From Candidatus Aenigmatarchaeota archaeon (GTDB lineage: Archaea; Aenigmatarchaeota; Aenigmatarchaeia; GW2011-AR5; WALA01), in contig WALQ01000016.1 in the NCBI GenBank assembly GCA_015522745.1, positions 1 to 12,266 of the forward strand: a stretch of DNA of 12,266 bases. Reading direction: 5' to 3'. Below, piece after piece: positions 1 through 5,977 of this stretch; within the stretch, counting starts at the first letter, position 1, and each line of letters begins with the position of its first letter. The notes beneath the pieces are model-generated. The model did no database searches and was not told where the DNA came from. It worked only from the letters and a program-made list of their open reading frames with translations. A program made the translations under genes and the position numbers.

Positions 1-345
1 AAATTTATCTGTATCAATTATATGCTCTATAATCTCACTAGCAATAACAACATCAAAAGCATTATGTTTGAAAGGAAATTCATCTTCCAAATTACATAAA
101 ACAGAAGAAAAAGGAACATGTTTTAGGGCATTAAAAGATCCATCACAGCCAAAGACCTTAAATCCATTAGAACTCATATCACTACTTATATCTCCCGATC
201 CACAGGCAATATCTAATATCTTTATATTAGTATCTTTTATAAATTTATTGAATAATTGATACAATCGTTTTTTTCTTAAATAAAAGAAAATTGATTTTTT
301 CTTTTCTTTACCATATCGTTCTTCAATAAATTTTCTATTCACCAT
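1..345 (-). CDS. Class I SAM-dependent methyltransferase, N-terminal part (runs off left edge)
   Basis: I translated the minus strand from ATG at 345 to the window edge: 115 codons with no stop. Residues about 43-55 read ILDIACGSGDISS, the glycine-rich SAM-binding motif I of class I methyltransferases. The acidic end of the next strand follows about 20 residues later (FGCDGS), and near the edge comes SEIIEHIIDT, the post-motif region typical of Methyltransf_11/23 proteins. The substrate cannot be read; the epimerase context suggests a sugar or glycan O-methyltransferase. The start overlaps the epimerase stop by one base (TGATG), with GAGGAAGGTG just upstream as ribosome binding site, so the two genes are probably co-transcribed and coupled. 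GC is about 26% (90 of 344 bases), with many AT-ending codons, quite unlike the gene upstream. That suggests recent acquisition. The family call is firm; the role is open. Confidence 0.85.
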   Translation of the reverse strand, partial: MVNRKFIEERYGKEKKKSIFFYLRKKRLYQLFNKFIKDTNIKILDIACGSGDISSDMSSNGFKVFGCDGSFNALKHVPFSSVLCNLEDEFPFKHNAFDVVIASEIIEHIIDTDKF

Positions 346-1268
346 CACACCTTCCTCATCCAATCGATGTATTTCTTTATGGCTTCCCTTATCGGGGTTT
401 TCGGAGACCAACCGAGCTCCGTTTTTATCTTCGTCACGTCGAGCAGGAACGCCGGAACATCGCCCTTCCACCCACCGACCGGCTTGCCCGCCACAGGGGC
501 TGTGTACTTGAATTTTGGATTCAGACCGAGCTCACTCGCGACAATCTTCGCGATTTCATTGACCGTTATCTGCTCTTCCGATCCTATGTTGAATATTCCA
601 CTCGCCTTCGCTGCGAGCAGCGTGGCCTCCACGGTGTCGTCTATGTAAAGGTATGATTTGTTCTGGAGCCCGTTGCCAAGTATGAGGAGCTCATTCGGGT
701 TCTTCATGAGCTTGTGGTAGAAGTCCCATATCACGCCGTGATTGCTCCGCGGCCCGAAAATGTTTGCGTAACGAACTATCGTGTAATCGAAGCCGTACGT
801 TGCAGCGTACGATTGTATGAACGCCTCGCCGAAAACTTTCGATGCCGCGTAATTGCTTATCGGACGGCTCGGGTACTCCTCGGGCGTTGGTATCTTCTCC
901 GCATTCCCGTACACGGTTGACGTCGATGCGAACACTATTTTCTTGACGTCGTTCTTGCGCATGGCTTCGAGAACGCGGAACGTTCCAAGGACATTGTCGT
1001 GATAAATTTTCTCAGTTGCCTCTGAAGAGAGCCGCACATCAGGGCACGCAGCGTAGTGGTAGACGATGTCAACGCCTTCGAGCAGCGAGCTATCTAGCGA
1101 CGCTATGTCGGCGTTCACAAATCTGATGTCGCCGTTGTCGATGTAATTCTGAATGTACTTTGTCGTAGAAGATGATAAGTTGTCGATGACCAAAAGTTCG
1201 TTGCCAATGAGCGCGTCCACGAGATGACTCCCTATGAACCCAGCGCCCCCCGTTATCGCGATTTTCAT
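345..1268 (-). CDS. NAD-dependent epimerase/dehydratase (GalE-like, extended SDR)
   Basis: This 307-residue protein belongs to the extended short-chain dehydrogenase/reductase family, which epimerises or dehydrates nucleotide sugars in the cytoplasm. The N-terminus holds the NAD-binding loop TGGAGFIGSH (residues 6-15). An acidic residue at the end of strand 2 (D29, in VIDN) favours NAD over NADP. The catalytic set is complete: the STSTVYG segment (115-121), then Y140 and K144 in YAASK. The length matches UDP-glucose 4-epimerase-like archaeal proteins. The exact sugar (Glc/Gal, GlcNAc/GalNAc or a uronic acid) cannot be told from the sequence. No Shine-Dalgarno precedes ATG 1268, but an A/T box centred near 1295 lies about 26 bases upstream, which fits a leaderless transcript. 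The methyltransferase downstream overlaps by one base. It probably feeds the glycan genes at the right end of the window. Confidence 0.92.
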   Translation of the reverse strand: MKIAITGGAGFIGSHLVDALIGNELLVIDNLSSSTTKYIQNYIDNGDIRFVNADIASLDSSLLEGVDIVYHYAACPDVRLSSEATEKIYHDNVLGTFRVLEAMRKNDVKKIVFASTSTVYGNAEKIPTPEEYPSRPISNYAASKVFGEAFIQSYAATYGFDYTIVRYANIFGPRSNHGVIWDFYHKLMKNPNELLILGNGLQNKSYLYIDDTVEATLLAAKASGIFNIGSEEQITVNEIAKIVASELGLNPKFKYTAPVAGKPVGGWKGDVPAFLLDVTKIKTELGWSPKTPIREAIKKYIDWMRKV

Positions 1269-1289
1269 ACTGATATTGAGGAGAAAAAC

Positions 1290-1300
1290 TTTTTAATATT
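1290..1300. promoter_or_regulatory. Shared TATA-like box between epimerase and pepD
   Basis: The 52-base spacer between divergent ATGs at 1268 and 1321 contains one strong A/T block, TTTTTAATATT. Its centre is about 26 bases from both start codons, the distance expected when archaeal transcription starts at the ATG. Neither gene has a convincing Shine-Dalgarno on its own strand. A second A/T stretch at 1311-1319 is an alternative box for the minus-strand gene with a leader of about 20 bases. Predicted from spacing only. Confidence 0.55.
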
Positions 1301-1320
1301 ACTCGTGGGATTTATATTTC

Positions 1321-2649
1321 ATGAATGAGGTTAACGCCGTTTGGAGACGGTTCGACGAGATACGCCGCATACCGAGATGCACGGGCAACTACTCGAAAAT
1401 TTTCGACTATCTGAAAAGTTTCGCCGAGTCGCGCGGCCTTGAGCTCTTACAAGACCGCATCGGAAACGTTCTCATAAGAAAGCGCTGCGACAATCCCATC
1501 ACATTGCAGGCGCACATGGACATGGTTTGCGAAAAGGACGAGAACGTGAATTTCGACTTCTCAAAGGACCCAATTGAGCTCATTCGGAAAGGCAAATGGC
1601 TCATGGCAAACGGCACGACGCTCGGTGCCGACAACGGGGTTGGAATGGCCGCGGCCCTTGCAGCGTTTGATGAGCTCCCCTGCGTTGAAGCGCTGCTCAC
1701 AGTGAACGAGGAAACGGACATGAGCGGCGCTCTGAACCTCGACCTTCCGATAAGGGGAAAGTACCTGATAAATCTCGACACGGAGGAAGAAGGCGTCCTC
1801 TACACTGGATGCGCCGGCGGCGTGGACACGATATTCAATATCCCAATCAAGCGAGAGAGCTACAGTGGAAGCGCGTTCGAGATAACCGTTCGTGGATTCC
1901 GCGGCGGGCACTCAGGAACGGAGATACATCTCCATCGCGGAAACGCGATAAAACGGCTCGCAGAGCTCCTCGATGGAATTGATTTCAAGCTCGTCTCCAT
2001 AGACGGCGGAAACAAACCGAACGCCATACCGAGGGAGGCGCGCGCCATCGTCTTCGCAGAGCGCATTGAGGGCATCGACGCGGACGTTCGCCCCGTGGAA
2101 GCGCACGATTACATAGTCAACGGGCGGCGCATAATCGACTTCATACTCAGCCTGCCTCACGGCGTCCTCGAGCTGAGCACGAAGATAAAAGGCCTCGTCG
2201 AGACGTCGACCAATCTCGCGAGCGTGAGAACAGCGAACTCCGTTGAAATAGTCGAGTCCAGCCGGAGCTCATCAATGTCCGCACTGCGCGCGCTTGAACG
2301 CCAGCTGAGGGCACACGGCCGCCTCGTAGGAGCGAAAGTTGTTCAGCGCAACGAGTATCCCGGATGGGAAACGGACAAGAATTCCGAGGCGATAAAAATC
2401 GCCGCGTCCGTGTACAAAAGATTGTTTGGCAAGGCACCGAAAATCACGGCAATTCACGCCGGCCTGGAGGTCGGGGTCATAAAGAGCAAGTTCCCGAATC
2501 TTGACGTCATTTCAATTGGCCCGACAATAAAGAACGCCCACTCCCCGAATGAAATGGTCGACATGAGAAGCGTCGAAAGGTTCTGGAAGTTCCTGACGGA
2601 GCTCATTGAAGAGATAAGTGCTAAAAAGTTACGCATTTTGAGAAATTAA
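1321..2649 (+). CDS. pepD: Xaa-His dipeptidase PepD-like metallopeptidase (family M20C)
   Basis: This 442-residue protein is a cytoplasmic di-zinc aminoacyl-histidine dipeptidase; the family cleaves Xaa-His and some other dipeptides. The metal-site residues can be read in order: H65 and D67 in AHMDMV, D104 in GADNG, the E130-E131 pair (catalytic glutamate then ligand) in NEETD, D153 in NLDTEEEG and H407 in HSPNE. The dimerisation-domain motif RGGHSG (H197) and the C-terminal HAGLEVG (H379) are also present. This is the full M20C pattern, not the carboxypeptidase G2-type M20A. Family members are usually about 480-490 residues, so this copy is a little short but loses no key residue. It is probably leaderless from ATG 1321. 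The gene ends four bases before the convergent L10e gene. PepD is mostly known from bacteria, so lateral origin is possible. A role in peptide recycling is inferred. Confidence 0.9.
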   Translation: MNEVNAVWRRFDEIRRIPRCTGNYSKIFDYLKSFAESRGLELLQDRIGNVLIRKRCDNPITLQAHMDMVCEKDENVNFDFSKDPIELIRKGKWLMANGTTLGADNGVGMAAALAAFDELPCVEALLTVNEETDMSGALNLDLPIRGKYLINLDTEEEGVLYTGCAGGVDTIFNIPIKRESYSGSAFEITVRGFRGGHSGTEIHLHRGNAIKRLAELLDGIDFKLVSIDGGNKPNAIPREARAIVFAERIEGIDADVRPVEAHDYIVNGRRIIDFILSLPHGVLELSTKIKGLVETSTNLASVRTANSVEIVESSRSSSMSALRALERQLRAHGRLVGAKVVQRNEYPGWETDKNSEAIKIAASVYKRLFGKAPKITAIHAGLEVGVIKSKFPNLDVISIGPTIKNAHSPNEMVDMRSVERFWKFLTELIEEISAKKLRILRN

Positions 2650-2653
2650 GAAA

Positions 2654-3175
2654 TCACGCCGCCTCAAACTTTGTTCTGTACTTCAAAGGAAGCTTGTGCT
2701 TTGCGCGGCGAAGAGCCTCTTTTCCGTCCTTGACTTGATCCTGCTTTAGCCAAATTTCCATGACTATTTGGCCTTCCTTGACGATGGCCGCAGTTCCGAT
2801 GGGTCGACCGAATGACGCCCGCATTCCCTGTTGGAACCTGTCTGCTCCTGCACCTGTAGCGAGTGGGTTCTCACGAAGGACCTGGTGCGGATACGGTCGG
2901 ACGCGAAGGAAGTAGTTGCCCTGTCCAAGCTTCTGGTCCAGGTAGTGGACAGCCGCGATGCGCGCCGCCTCCAATGAGTTGTGGCGTATTTGGATGTTTT
3001 GCTCAGAAATCAAGTATAATTTTGCATTGTAGTCTTTTGAGACGTCACCAACGTTGAATTGGTGAATCTTCGATCCAGGAACACCTTTTACATAACCTTT
3101 TCTAGGCTTTCTTCGTGACTGCCTTGTCCATGGTCTATGTGGTTTTCTGTAGCATCTTCCTGGTCTAAGCCCCAT
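2654..3175 (-). CDS. rpl10e: 50S ribosomal protein L10e (uL16 family, archaeal/eukaryotic type)
   Basis: This 173-residue protein is the archaeal L10e, a large-subunit protein that sits by the peptidyl-transferase and A-site region. The basic N-terminus beginning MGLRPGRCYR, the central block around QNIQIRHNSLEAARIAA, and the conserved RVRPYPHQVLRENPLATGAG and QGMRASFGRPIGTAA stretches are diagnostic; the C-terminus is lysine-rich (AKHKLPLKYRTKFEA). The length is normal for the family. The start is well supported: GAGGTG at 3182-3187 (minus sense) lies six bases before ATG 3175. A TATA-like TTTTTAAATG at 3215-3224 would give a leader of about 18 bases. It stands alone here, converging on pepD with a four-base gap. 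Confidence 0.97.
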   Translation of the reverse strand: MGLRPGRCYRKPHRPWTRQSRRKPRKGYVKGVPGSKIHQFNVGDVSKDYNAKLYLISEQNIQIRHNSLEAARIAAVHYLDQKLGQGNYFLRVRPYPHQVLRENPLATGAGADRFQQGMRASFGRPIGTAAIVKEGQIVMEIWLKQDQVKDGKEALRRAKHKLPLKYRTKFEAA

Positions 3176-3214
3176 TTATGACACCTCTGGTTCTCTATAT
3201 TTATCCATACAAAC

Positions 3215-3224
3215 ATTTAAAAAG
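3215..3224 (-). promoter_or_regulatory. TATA-like promoter of L10e
   Basis: Minus-strand TTTTTAAATG is centred about 44 bases from the L10e ATG, predicting transcription start near 3193 and a short leader that contains the GAGGTG ribosome binding site. Confidence 0.5.
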
Positions 3225-3250
3225 TTTCATGAACGGCGAAAGTAGTGTCA

Positions 3251-3267
3251 GTATAAATAATTTAAAT
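3251..3267 (+). promoter_or_regulatory. TATA-like promoter of tRNA-Ser
   Basis: Two adjacent A/T boxes, TATAAATAA (3252-3260) and TTTAAAT (3261-3267), precede the tRNA. The second is centred about 29 bases before the mature 5' end, the first about 37. Either would give little or no 5' leader. Confidence 0.5.
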
Positions 3268-3292
3268 CCTCAAAGCTAAGTGTTGTTAAACT

Positions 3293-3376
3293 GCTGGGGT
3301 CGCCTAGTCTGGTAGGGCGCTGACCTGCTAAGTCAGTGGGTGAAAGCCCGCGTGGGTTCAAATCCCACCCCCAGCG
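3293..3376 (+). tRNA. tRNA-Ser (anticodon GCT)
   Basis: A complete cloverleaf can be drawn. The acceptor stem pairs GCTGGGG (3293-3299) with CCCCAGC (3369-3375), with G3376 as discriminator. The anticodon stem pairs CTGAC with GTCAG around the loop CTGCTAA, with anticodon GCT at 3327-3329 reading AGC/AGU serine codons. A long variable region of about 15 bases (3337-3351) with a GGG/CCC stem marks a class II tRNA, as expected for serine. The T arm is GTGGG-TTCAAAT-CCCAC (3352-3368). There is no intron, and CCA is not encoded (GTCA follows), so CCA must be added after transcription. Confidence 0.97.
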
Positions 3377-3647
3377 TCAGAACCTACGGTTCCAACACCT
3401 CCCTCAAACCAGAAGTTGATATTTAATTTATTGCCGCGTGAACTCACGAATCAATTAGTCCAAATATTGTGCAGAGCTCCTGATTTCATAACTCGGTCGT
3501 TCGGAATGATCCCAGGAACCAATTAAGTTGAAAATCTATTGGAGTGTGTGCTTCTATAATGTTGTCGGCCAATCGGCAAAACACTATTCAAAAATCTTTA
3601 TATTTGTTGAGCTCCAATTATATTCAGAAGATTAGGAGGTAGGTTGA
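3377..3647. other. Intergenic stretch of 271 bases
   Basis: No open reading frame with a credible start and family is seen. It holds A/T-rich patches (near 3420-3432) and an imperfect hairpin near 3562-3579 (TTGTCGG / CGGCAA with G-T pairs, loop CCAA). Its right end carries the promoter and ribosome binding site of the PRC-barrel gene. I see no T-tract terminator directly after the tRNA. Confidence 0.5.
3596..3640 (+). promoter_or_regulatory. Promoter and ribosome binding site of the PRC-barrel gene
   Basis: The TATA-like CTTTATATT (3596-3604) predicts a start near 3626. GGAGGT (3635-3640) is a near-perfect Shine-Dalgarno seven bases before ATG 3648. Unlike the glycan genes, this gene has a leadered transcript. 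Confidence 0.6.
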
Positions 3648-3911
3648 ATGAGCATAACGATTCAAAGTTTCACTGACATGGTTGGGAAGGACGTCTTCAC
3701 GACAAAAGGCGTCTACTCCGGAAAGATATCCAACATCGAGCTCGACCTTGAGAGGTTCAAGGTGAAATCCGTTGTCGTGAACGCCGTGCGCGGCTCATTC
3801 TTGGCCGAAATGGTCGGCGACAAGAAAGGAGTCATCATTCCGTTCTCAATGATTCACTCAATCGGAGACGTCGTCATAATGAAGCACGTCACGCCATCGA
3901 CGATGGAGTGA
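3648..3911 (+). CDS. PRC-barrel domain protein
   Basis: This 87-residue soluble protein is a single PRC-barrel domain. It opens with the typical VGKDVFTTKGVYSGKISNIELD, a beta-strand pair with the G-x-x-x-G-K-I turn, continues with strands around FKVKSVVVN, and ends in VIIPFSMIHSIGDVVIM, the usual family close. Small stand-alone PRC-barrel proteins are widespread in archaea. In haloarchaea such proteins (CdpB1/CdpB2) bind the SepF cell-division anchor; other family members bind RNA or photosynthetic proteins. Which role applies cannot be read from the sequence. A strong GGAGGT site fixes the start. The gene is monocistronic or leads into the helix-turn-helix gene, though a TATA-like box at 3921-3930 suggests the latter has its own promoter. 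Confidence 0.88.
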   Translation: MSITIQSFTDMVGKDVFTTKGVYSGKISNIELDLERFKVKSVVVNAVRGSFLAEMVGDKKGVIIPFSMIHSIGDVVIMKHVTPSTME

Positions 3912-3920
3912 TCTTTCCCC

Positions 3921-3930
3921 TTTAAATTTA
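3921..3930 (+). promoter_or_regulatory. TATA-like box upstream of the helix-turn-helix gene
   Basis: TTTAAATTTA lies ten bases after the PRC-barrel stop and predicts transcription from about 3952. That leaves a leader of about 66 bases before ATG 4018. Confidence 0.4.
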
Positions 3931-4017
3931 TTTGAACTAATTCTTATTGCGGCGATGATGAGACCGTTCCAGCATGATACAATATGATTGCAAAAGGGTA
4001 GCTTCGGAGCCGCGCTC

Positions 4018-4482
4018 ATGGTGATTCTCGTGCGAAGGGGAAAGGAATTTTACACGGAGAAAGTCGCCCGCGCGAAGGAGCTCCGCTCGAAAGGATTGAG
4101 CATAAAGGGCATCGCATCCGAGCTCGGTGTGAGCTATTCGGCCGTGTACCAGTGGCTGCGCGGGAACGAGCCGAAGAAGAGCAAGCTCGAGGAGTTCGCC
4201 GACTACCTCACGACCAACGGTCCGACACCCGTCGCGAAAGTCGACCGGACGTTTCCAAAGCACAACGACCTGTACAACCTCGCGCCGACACGCGGGATAA
4301 CGATAAAGCGCCTCGTCATAGAGAGGAATTTCCGCGGCGGGGAGAATTACGGGGTCTGGTACTTTCTCCCAGGTCAGGAAAAGGAGCTCATCAATCGCGT
4401 CGAGAAGATGCTTGAAAATTTCAAAATCGCGCGGAAGAAGATCGGGGAGATTTTGGAAAAGTTCTCGGTAGATCGTCGATAA
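4018..4482 (+). CDS. Helix-turn-helix DNA-binding protein
   Basis: From ATG 4018 the protein is 154 residues. Residues about 18-48 (ELRSKGLSIKGIASELGVSY, then SAVYQWLRG) form a clear homeodomain-like helix-turn-helix of the resolvase/transposase type, with the G-L-S-x-x-x-I-A-x-x-L-G-V-S-x-x-x-V-x-x-W pattern. The middle has an unfamiliar stretch with aromatic and charged residues (RGGENYGVWYFLPGQ), and the C-terminus is a long charged helix that could dimerise. It is probably a transcriptional regulator of local type; the targets are unknown, though the pilin gene starts only 47 bases downstream. An in-frame TTG at 3988 would add ten residues but has no ribosome binding site; GGAG at 4006-4009 precedes ATG 4018. 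The fold call is good, the function unknown. Confidence 0.75.
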   Translation: MVILVRRGKEFYTEKVARAKELRSKGLSIKGIASELGVSYSAVYQWLRGNEPKKSKLEEFADYLTTNGPTPVAKVDRTFPKHNDLYNLAPTRGITIKRLVIERNFRGGENYGVWYFLPGQEKELINRVEKMLENFKIARKKIGEILEKFSVDRR

Positions 4483-4487
4483 AAACA

Positions 4488-4524
4488 TTTAAATGGCGGA
4501 ATATATAATATATACGAGAGGTGA
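4488..4524 (+). promoter_or_regulatory. Promoter and ribosome binding site of the pilin gene
   Basis: A TATA-like TTTAAA at 4488-4493 predicts a start near 4516. A second A/T block (4501-4514) lies too close to the ATG to act alone. GAGGTGA at 4518-4524 is the Shine-Dalgarno, five bases before ATG 4530. Confidence 0.55.
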
Positions 4525-4529
4525 ACTAA

Positions 4530-4946
4530 ATGAAAGGGTCAAAGGGAATAACACCTGTGATAGCGATAATCCTTCTTATGATGATAACCATAGCCATGGT
4601 CGGCTTTACGTACGTTTGGATGAAACGGGTTTTCAGCAGTGCCGCGAACTCAACGTCGAGCTCTTTGAACGAACAGCAGAAGGCCATGGGTCAGAAGGTC
4701 ACGATTATAAAGGCGTCAAGTTCAGATGGTGTACTTACAATTAGGAACAGTGGTTCATACTCAATTGACACGTCACCAGACAAGTCAAAGCTTGCCGTGT
4801 TTGTAAATGGAGATGCTGTGACATGTAACTGGTATAAAGATAAAATCAATCCAGGAGACACAAACAATTGTACCATAACTTGTTCACCCGGCGAAGAAGT
4901 CGATGTGAACGCCCCAGGCGGAACGGACACGGCAACATGCGAGTGA
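4530..4946 (+). CDS. Type IV pilin-like protein with class III signal peptide
   Basis: This 138-residue precursor begins MKGSKG, a short basic leader, followed directly by a hydrophobic helix (residues 7-31, starting ITPVIAIILL). This is the archaeal type IV pilin pattern in which a PibD/EppA-type prepilin peptidase cuts after G6 and the helix packs into the filament core. The mature domain is polar and has four cysteines (99, 114, 118, 137), which could form two disulfides outside the cell. There are two N-X-S/T sequons, N40 (NST, just beyond the helix) and N113 (NCT). No assembly ATPase or peptidase lies in the window, so it may be a major or minor pilin, or an archaellin-like subunit. A leadered promoter with GAGGTGA precedes it, and a T7 run follows at 4981-4987. 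Confidence 0.85.
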   Translation: MKGSKGITPVIAIILLMMITIAMVGFTYVWMKRVFSSAANSTSSSLNEQQKAMGQKVTIIKASSSDGVLTIRNSGSYSIDTSPDKSKLAVFVNGDAVTCNWYKDKINPGDTNNCTITCSPGEEVDVNAPGGTDTATCE

Positions 4947-4980
4947 TGTCGCTTTCAATTGCTCGTAATTTTATGCATTA

Positions 4981-4987
4981 TTTTTTT
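4981..4987 (+). terminator. Poly-T terminator after the pilin gene
   Basis: Seven consecutive T residues lie 35 bases past the pilin stop, followed by a second short T run (4993-4996). Archaeal RNA polymerase stops at such runs without needing a hairpin. The next gene has its own ribosome binding site and a weak TATA-like AATTTTATG at 4968-4976, so read-through is also possible. Confidence 0.5.
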
Positions 4988-5018
4988 CGCCTTTTGAAAA
5001 CTTCGAGGAGGTTGAGAA

Positions 5019-5633
5019 ATGGCAATAGAGAATTTGGGAAACATAGTGACTGTAGCTCTCGTTCTTCTTGGACTTGCGTCCATTCCGTTCCTATCCAACA
5101 GCGTGACGATTTCTGCCGTTGACAACTACAACGAAGGCCTCGGCCCCATACTCGGTGAGAACGTTTCAACGAGCGACGCGAAGTACTACCCAGGTTCGTC
5201 CACGGAAAAGTTCGGACCGAACGGTTTCCACTACGAGACATCGACCGCATTCGGAAACCTCGTTGTTGACATATCCAACAAGGACGTTCTCGACATCAAG
5301 GAGTCGCTCTCCAACGGCGACGTCGTCTTCACGGCGGAAACGATAAACAACGGGACACCAAGGCAGATATGGACCCTCAGAACGAACAACTTCACGCTGA
5401 CGTCGGAAAAGCACTTCTCGCACGTCAGGGAGGAGTTCTCGTCGCCCGAAGGAACGTGCTACAAGCTCATAGAGAACGGCGAGATCTCGGAAAGCTGCAC
5501 TGGGCAGGTTGGAAAAATCGAATCCCGATGGGAAGACGCAAAGGACGAGATGAACGAGTATGCCGACAAGATGAAGAGCGCGCTCAAGAATATTGAGGTT
5601 CCGAACGTTCAGTCGAGCCAGTGGAAGTATTGA
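5019..5633 (+). CDS. Secreted or membrane-anchored protein of unknown family
   Basis: I do not recognise the family. The 204 residues start with a short polar N-terminus and one hydrophobic helix (about 9-26, IVTVALVLLGLASIPFLS). The lack of a basic leader ending in glycine speaks against a standard pilin signal, but an uncleaved anchor or ordinary signal peptide is plausible. The rest is polar and probably extracellular: three N-X-S/T sequons (N48 VS, N111 GT, N124 FT), two cysteines (147 and 160) close enough to pair, and a charged C-terminal helix (about 168-192). GAGGAGGT at 5005-5012 sets the start at ATG 5019. It lies 72 bases after the pilin on the same strand, so it may be an accessory surface or pilus protein. 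Its 3' end overlaps the convergent gene by 50 bases. Confidence 0.75.
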   Translation: MAIENLGNIVTVALVLLGLASIPFLSNSVTISAVDNYNEGLGPILGENVSTSDAKYYPGSSTEKFGPNGFHYETSTAFGNLVVDISNKDVLDIKESLSNGDVVFTAETINNGTPRQIWTLRTNNFTLTSEKHFSHVREEFSSPEGTCYKLIENGEISESCTGQVGKIESRWEDAKDEMNEYADKMKSALKNIEVPNVQSSQWKY

Positions 5634-5937
5634 GGTATTCGATTGACGTCACTTCGTCCATTTTTATCATTTTCTTTTTTCCGTCGTCAACTATGAGAAA
5701 GTCCGAACTCACCCCGACGACATCGCATTCTATCGCGCGTCCGCTTTTTGTTCGCACCACAGCCCGGCCGCGCTGAACGCCGTTCGATGTGAACGCGTAC
5801 CCGGCGAACGACGCGATGGGTATTATGTAAAAGAGAATGGTCATTGAAATGCGCGAAACGCCGAAGAGGAACACCACCGGGTACGAGAGCGATATGAGCA
5901 CGAGCCCGATGAAAATTGCCTTGACGTAATCTTTCAT
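5584..5937 (-). CDS. Small membrane protein with two helices and an Sm/SH3-like tail
   Basis: This 117-residue protein has two predicted transmembrane helices (about 6-27 and 31-50), then a short basic linker. A beta-rich segment follows (about 58-102: VVRTKSGRAIECDVVGVSSD, then FLIVDDG and EVTSIEYL). The pattern of that segment, turn SGR, hydrophobic strands, then LIVDDG, resembles an Sm-like or SH3-like barrel that would face the cytoplasm. I know no named family for this combination. The tail ends in a Ser/Thr-rich stretch. ATG 5937 has a TATA-like box about 25 bases upstream and no Shine-Dalgarno, suggesting a leaderless message. The last 50 bases overlap the oppositely directed secreted-protein gene. 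A real gene is likely because codons and domain pattern are coherent, but its function is unknown. Confidence 0.7.
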   Translation of the reverse strand: MKDYVKAIFIGLVLISLSYPVVFLFGVSRISMTILFYIIPIASFAGYAFTSNGVQRGRAVVRTKSGRAIECDVVGVSSDFLIVDDGKKKMIKMDEVTSIEYLNTSTGSTERSEPQYS

Positions 5938-5948
5938 GCACTAAATTG

Positions 5949-5966
5949 AATTTAAAACTTAAATAT
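5949..5966. promoter_or_regulatory. Divergent leaderless promoters in a 40-base spacer
   Basis: The spacer between ATGs at 5937 (minus) and 5978 (plus) contains AATTTAAAAC, centred about 25 bases before the plus-strand ATG, and on the other strand ATATTTAAG, centred about 25 bases before the minus-strand ATG. Neither gene shows a Shine-Dalgarno. Confidence 0.55.
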
Positions 5967-5977
5967 GAAATTCATTC

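Noticed and set aside
68..259. A small plus-strand open frame of 63 codons
   Set aside because: It is antisense to the left-edge methyltransferase, which shows motif I on the other strand.
3955..4010. ATGATGA at 3955-3961, a box C match just downstream of a TATA-like box, suggesting a C/D sRNA
   Set aside because: No CTGA box D or D' follows at the right spacing, so a guide RNA cannot be built.
3988..4017. TTG start for the helix-turn-helix protein
   Set aside because: It has no ribosome binding site and adds ten residues of no recognisable value; ATG 4018 has GGAG upstream.
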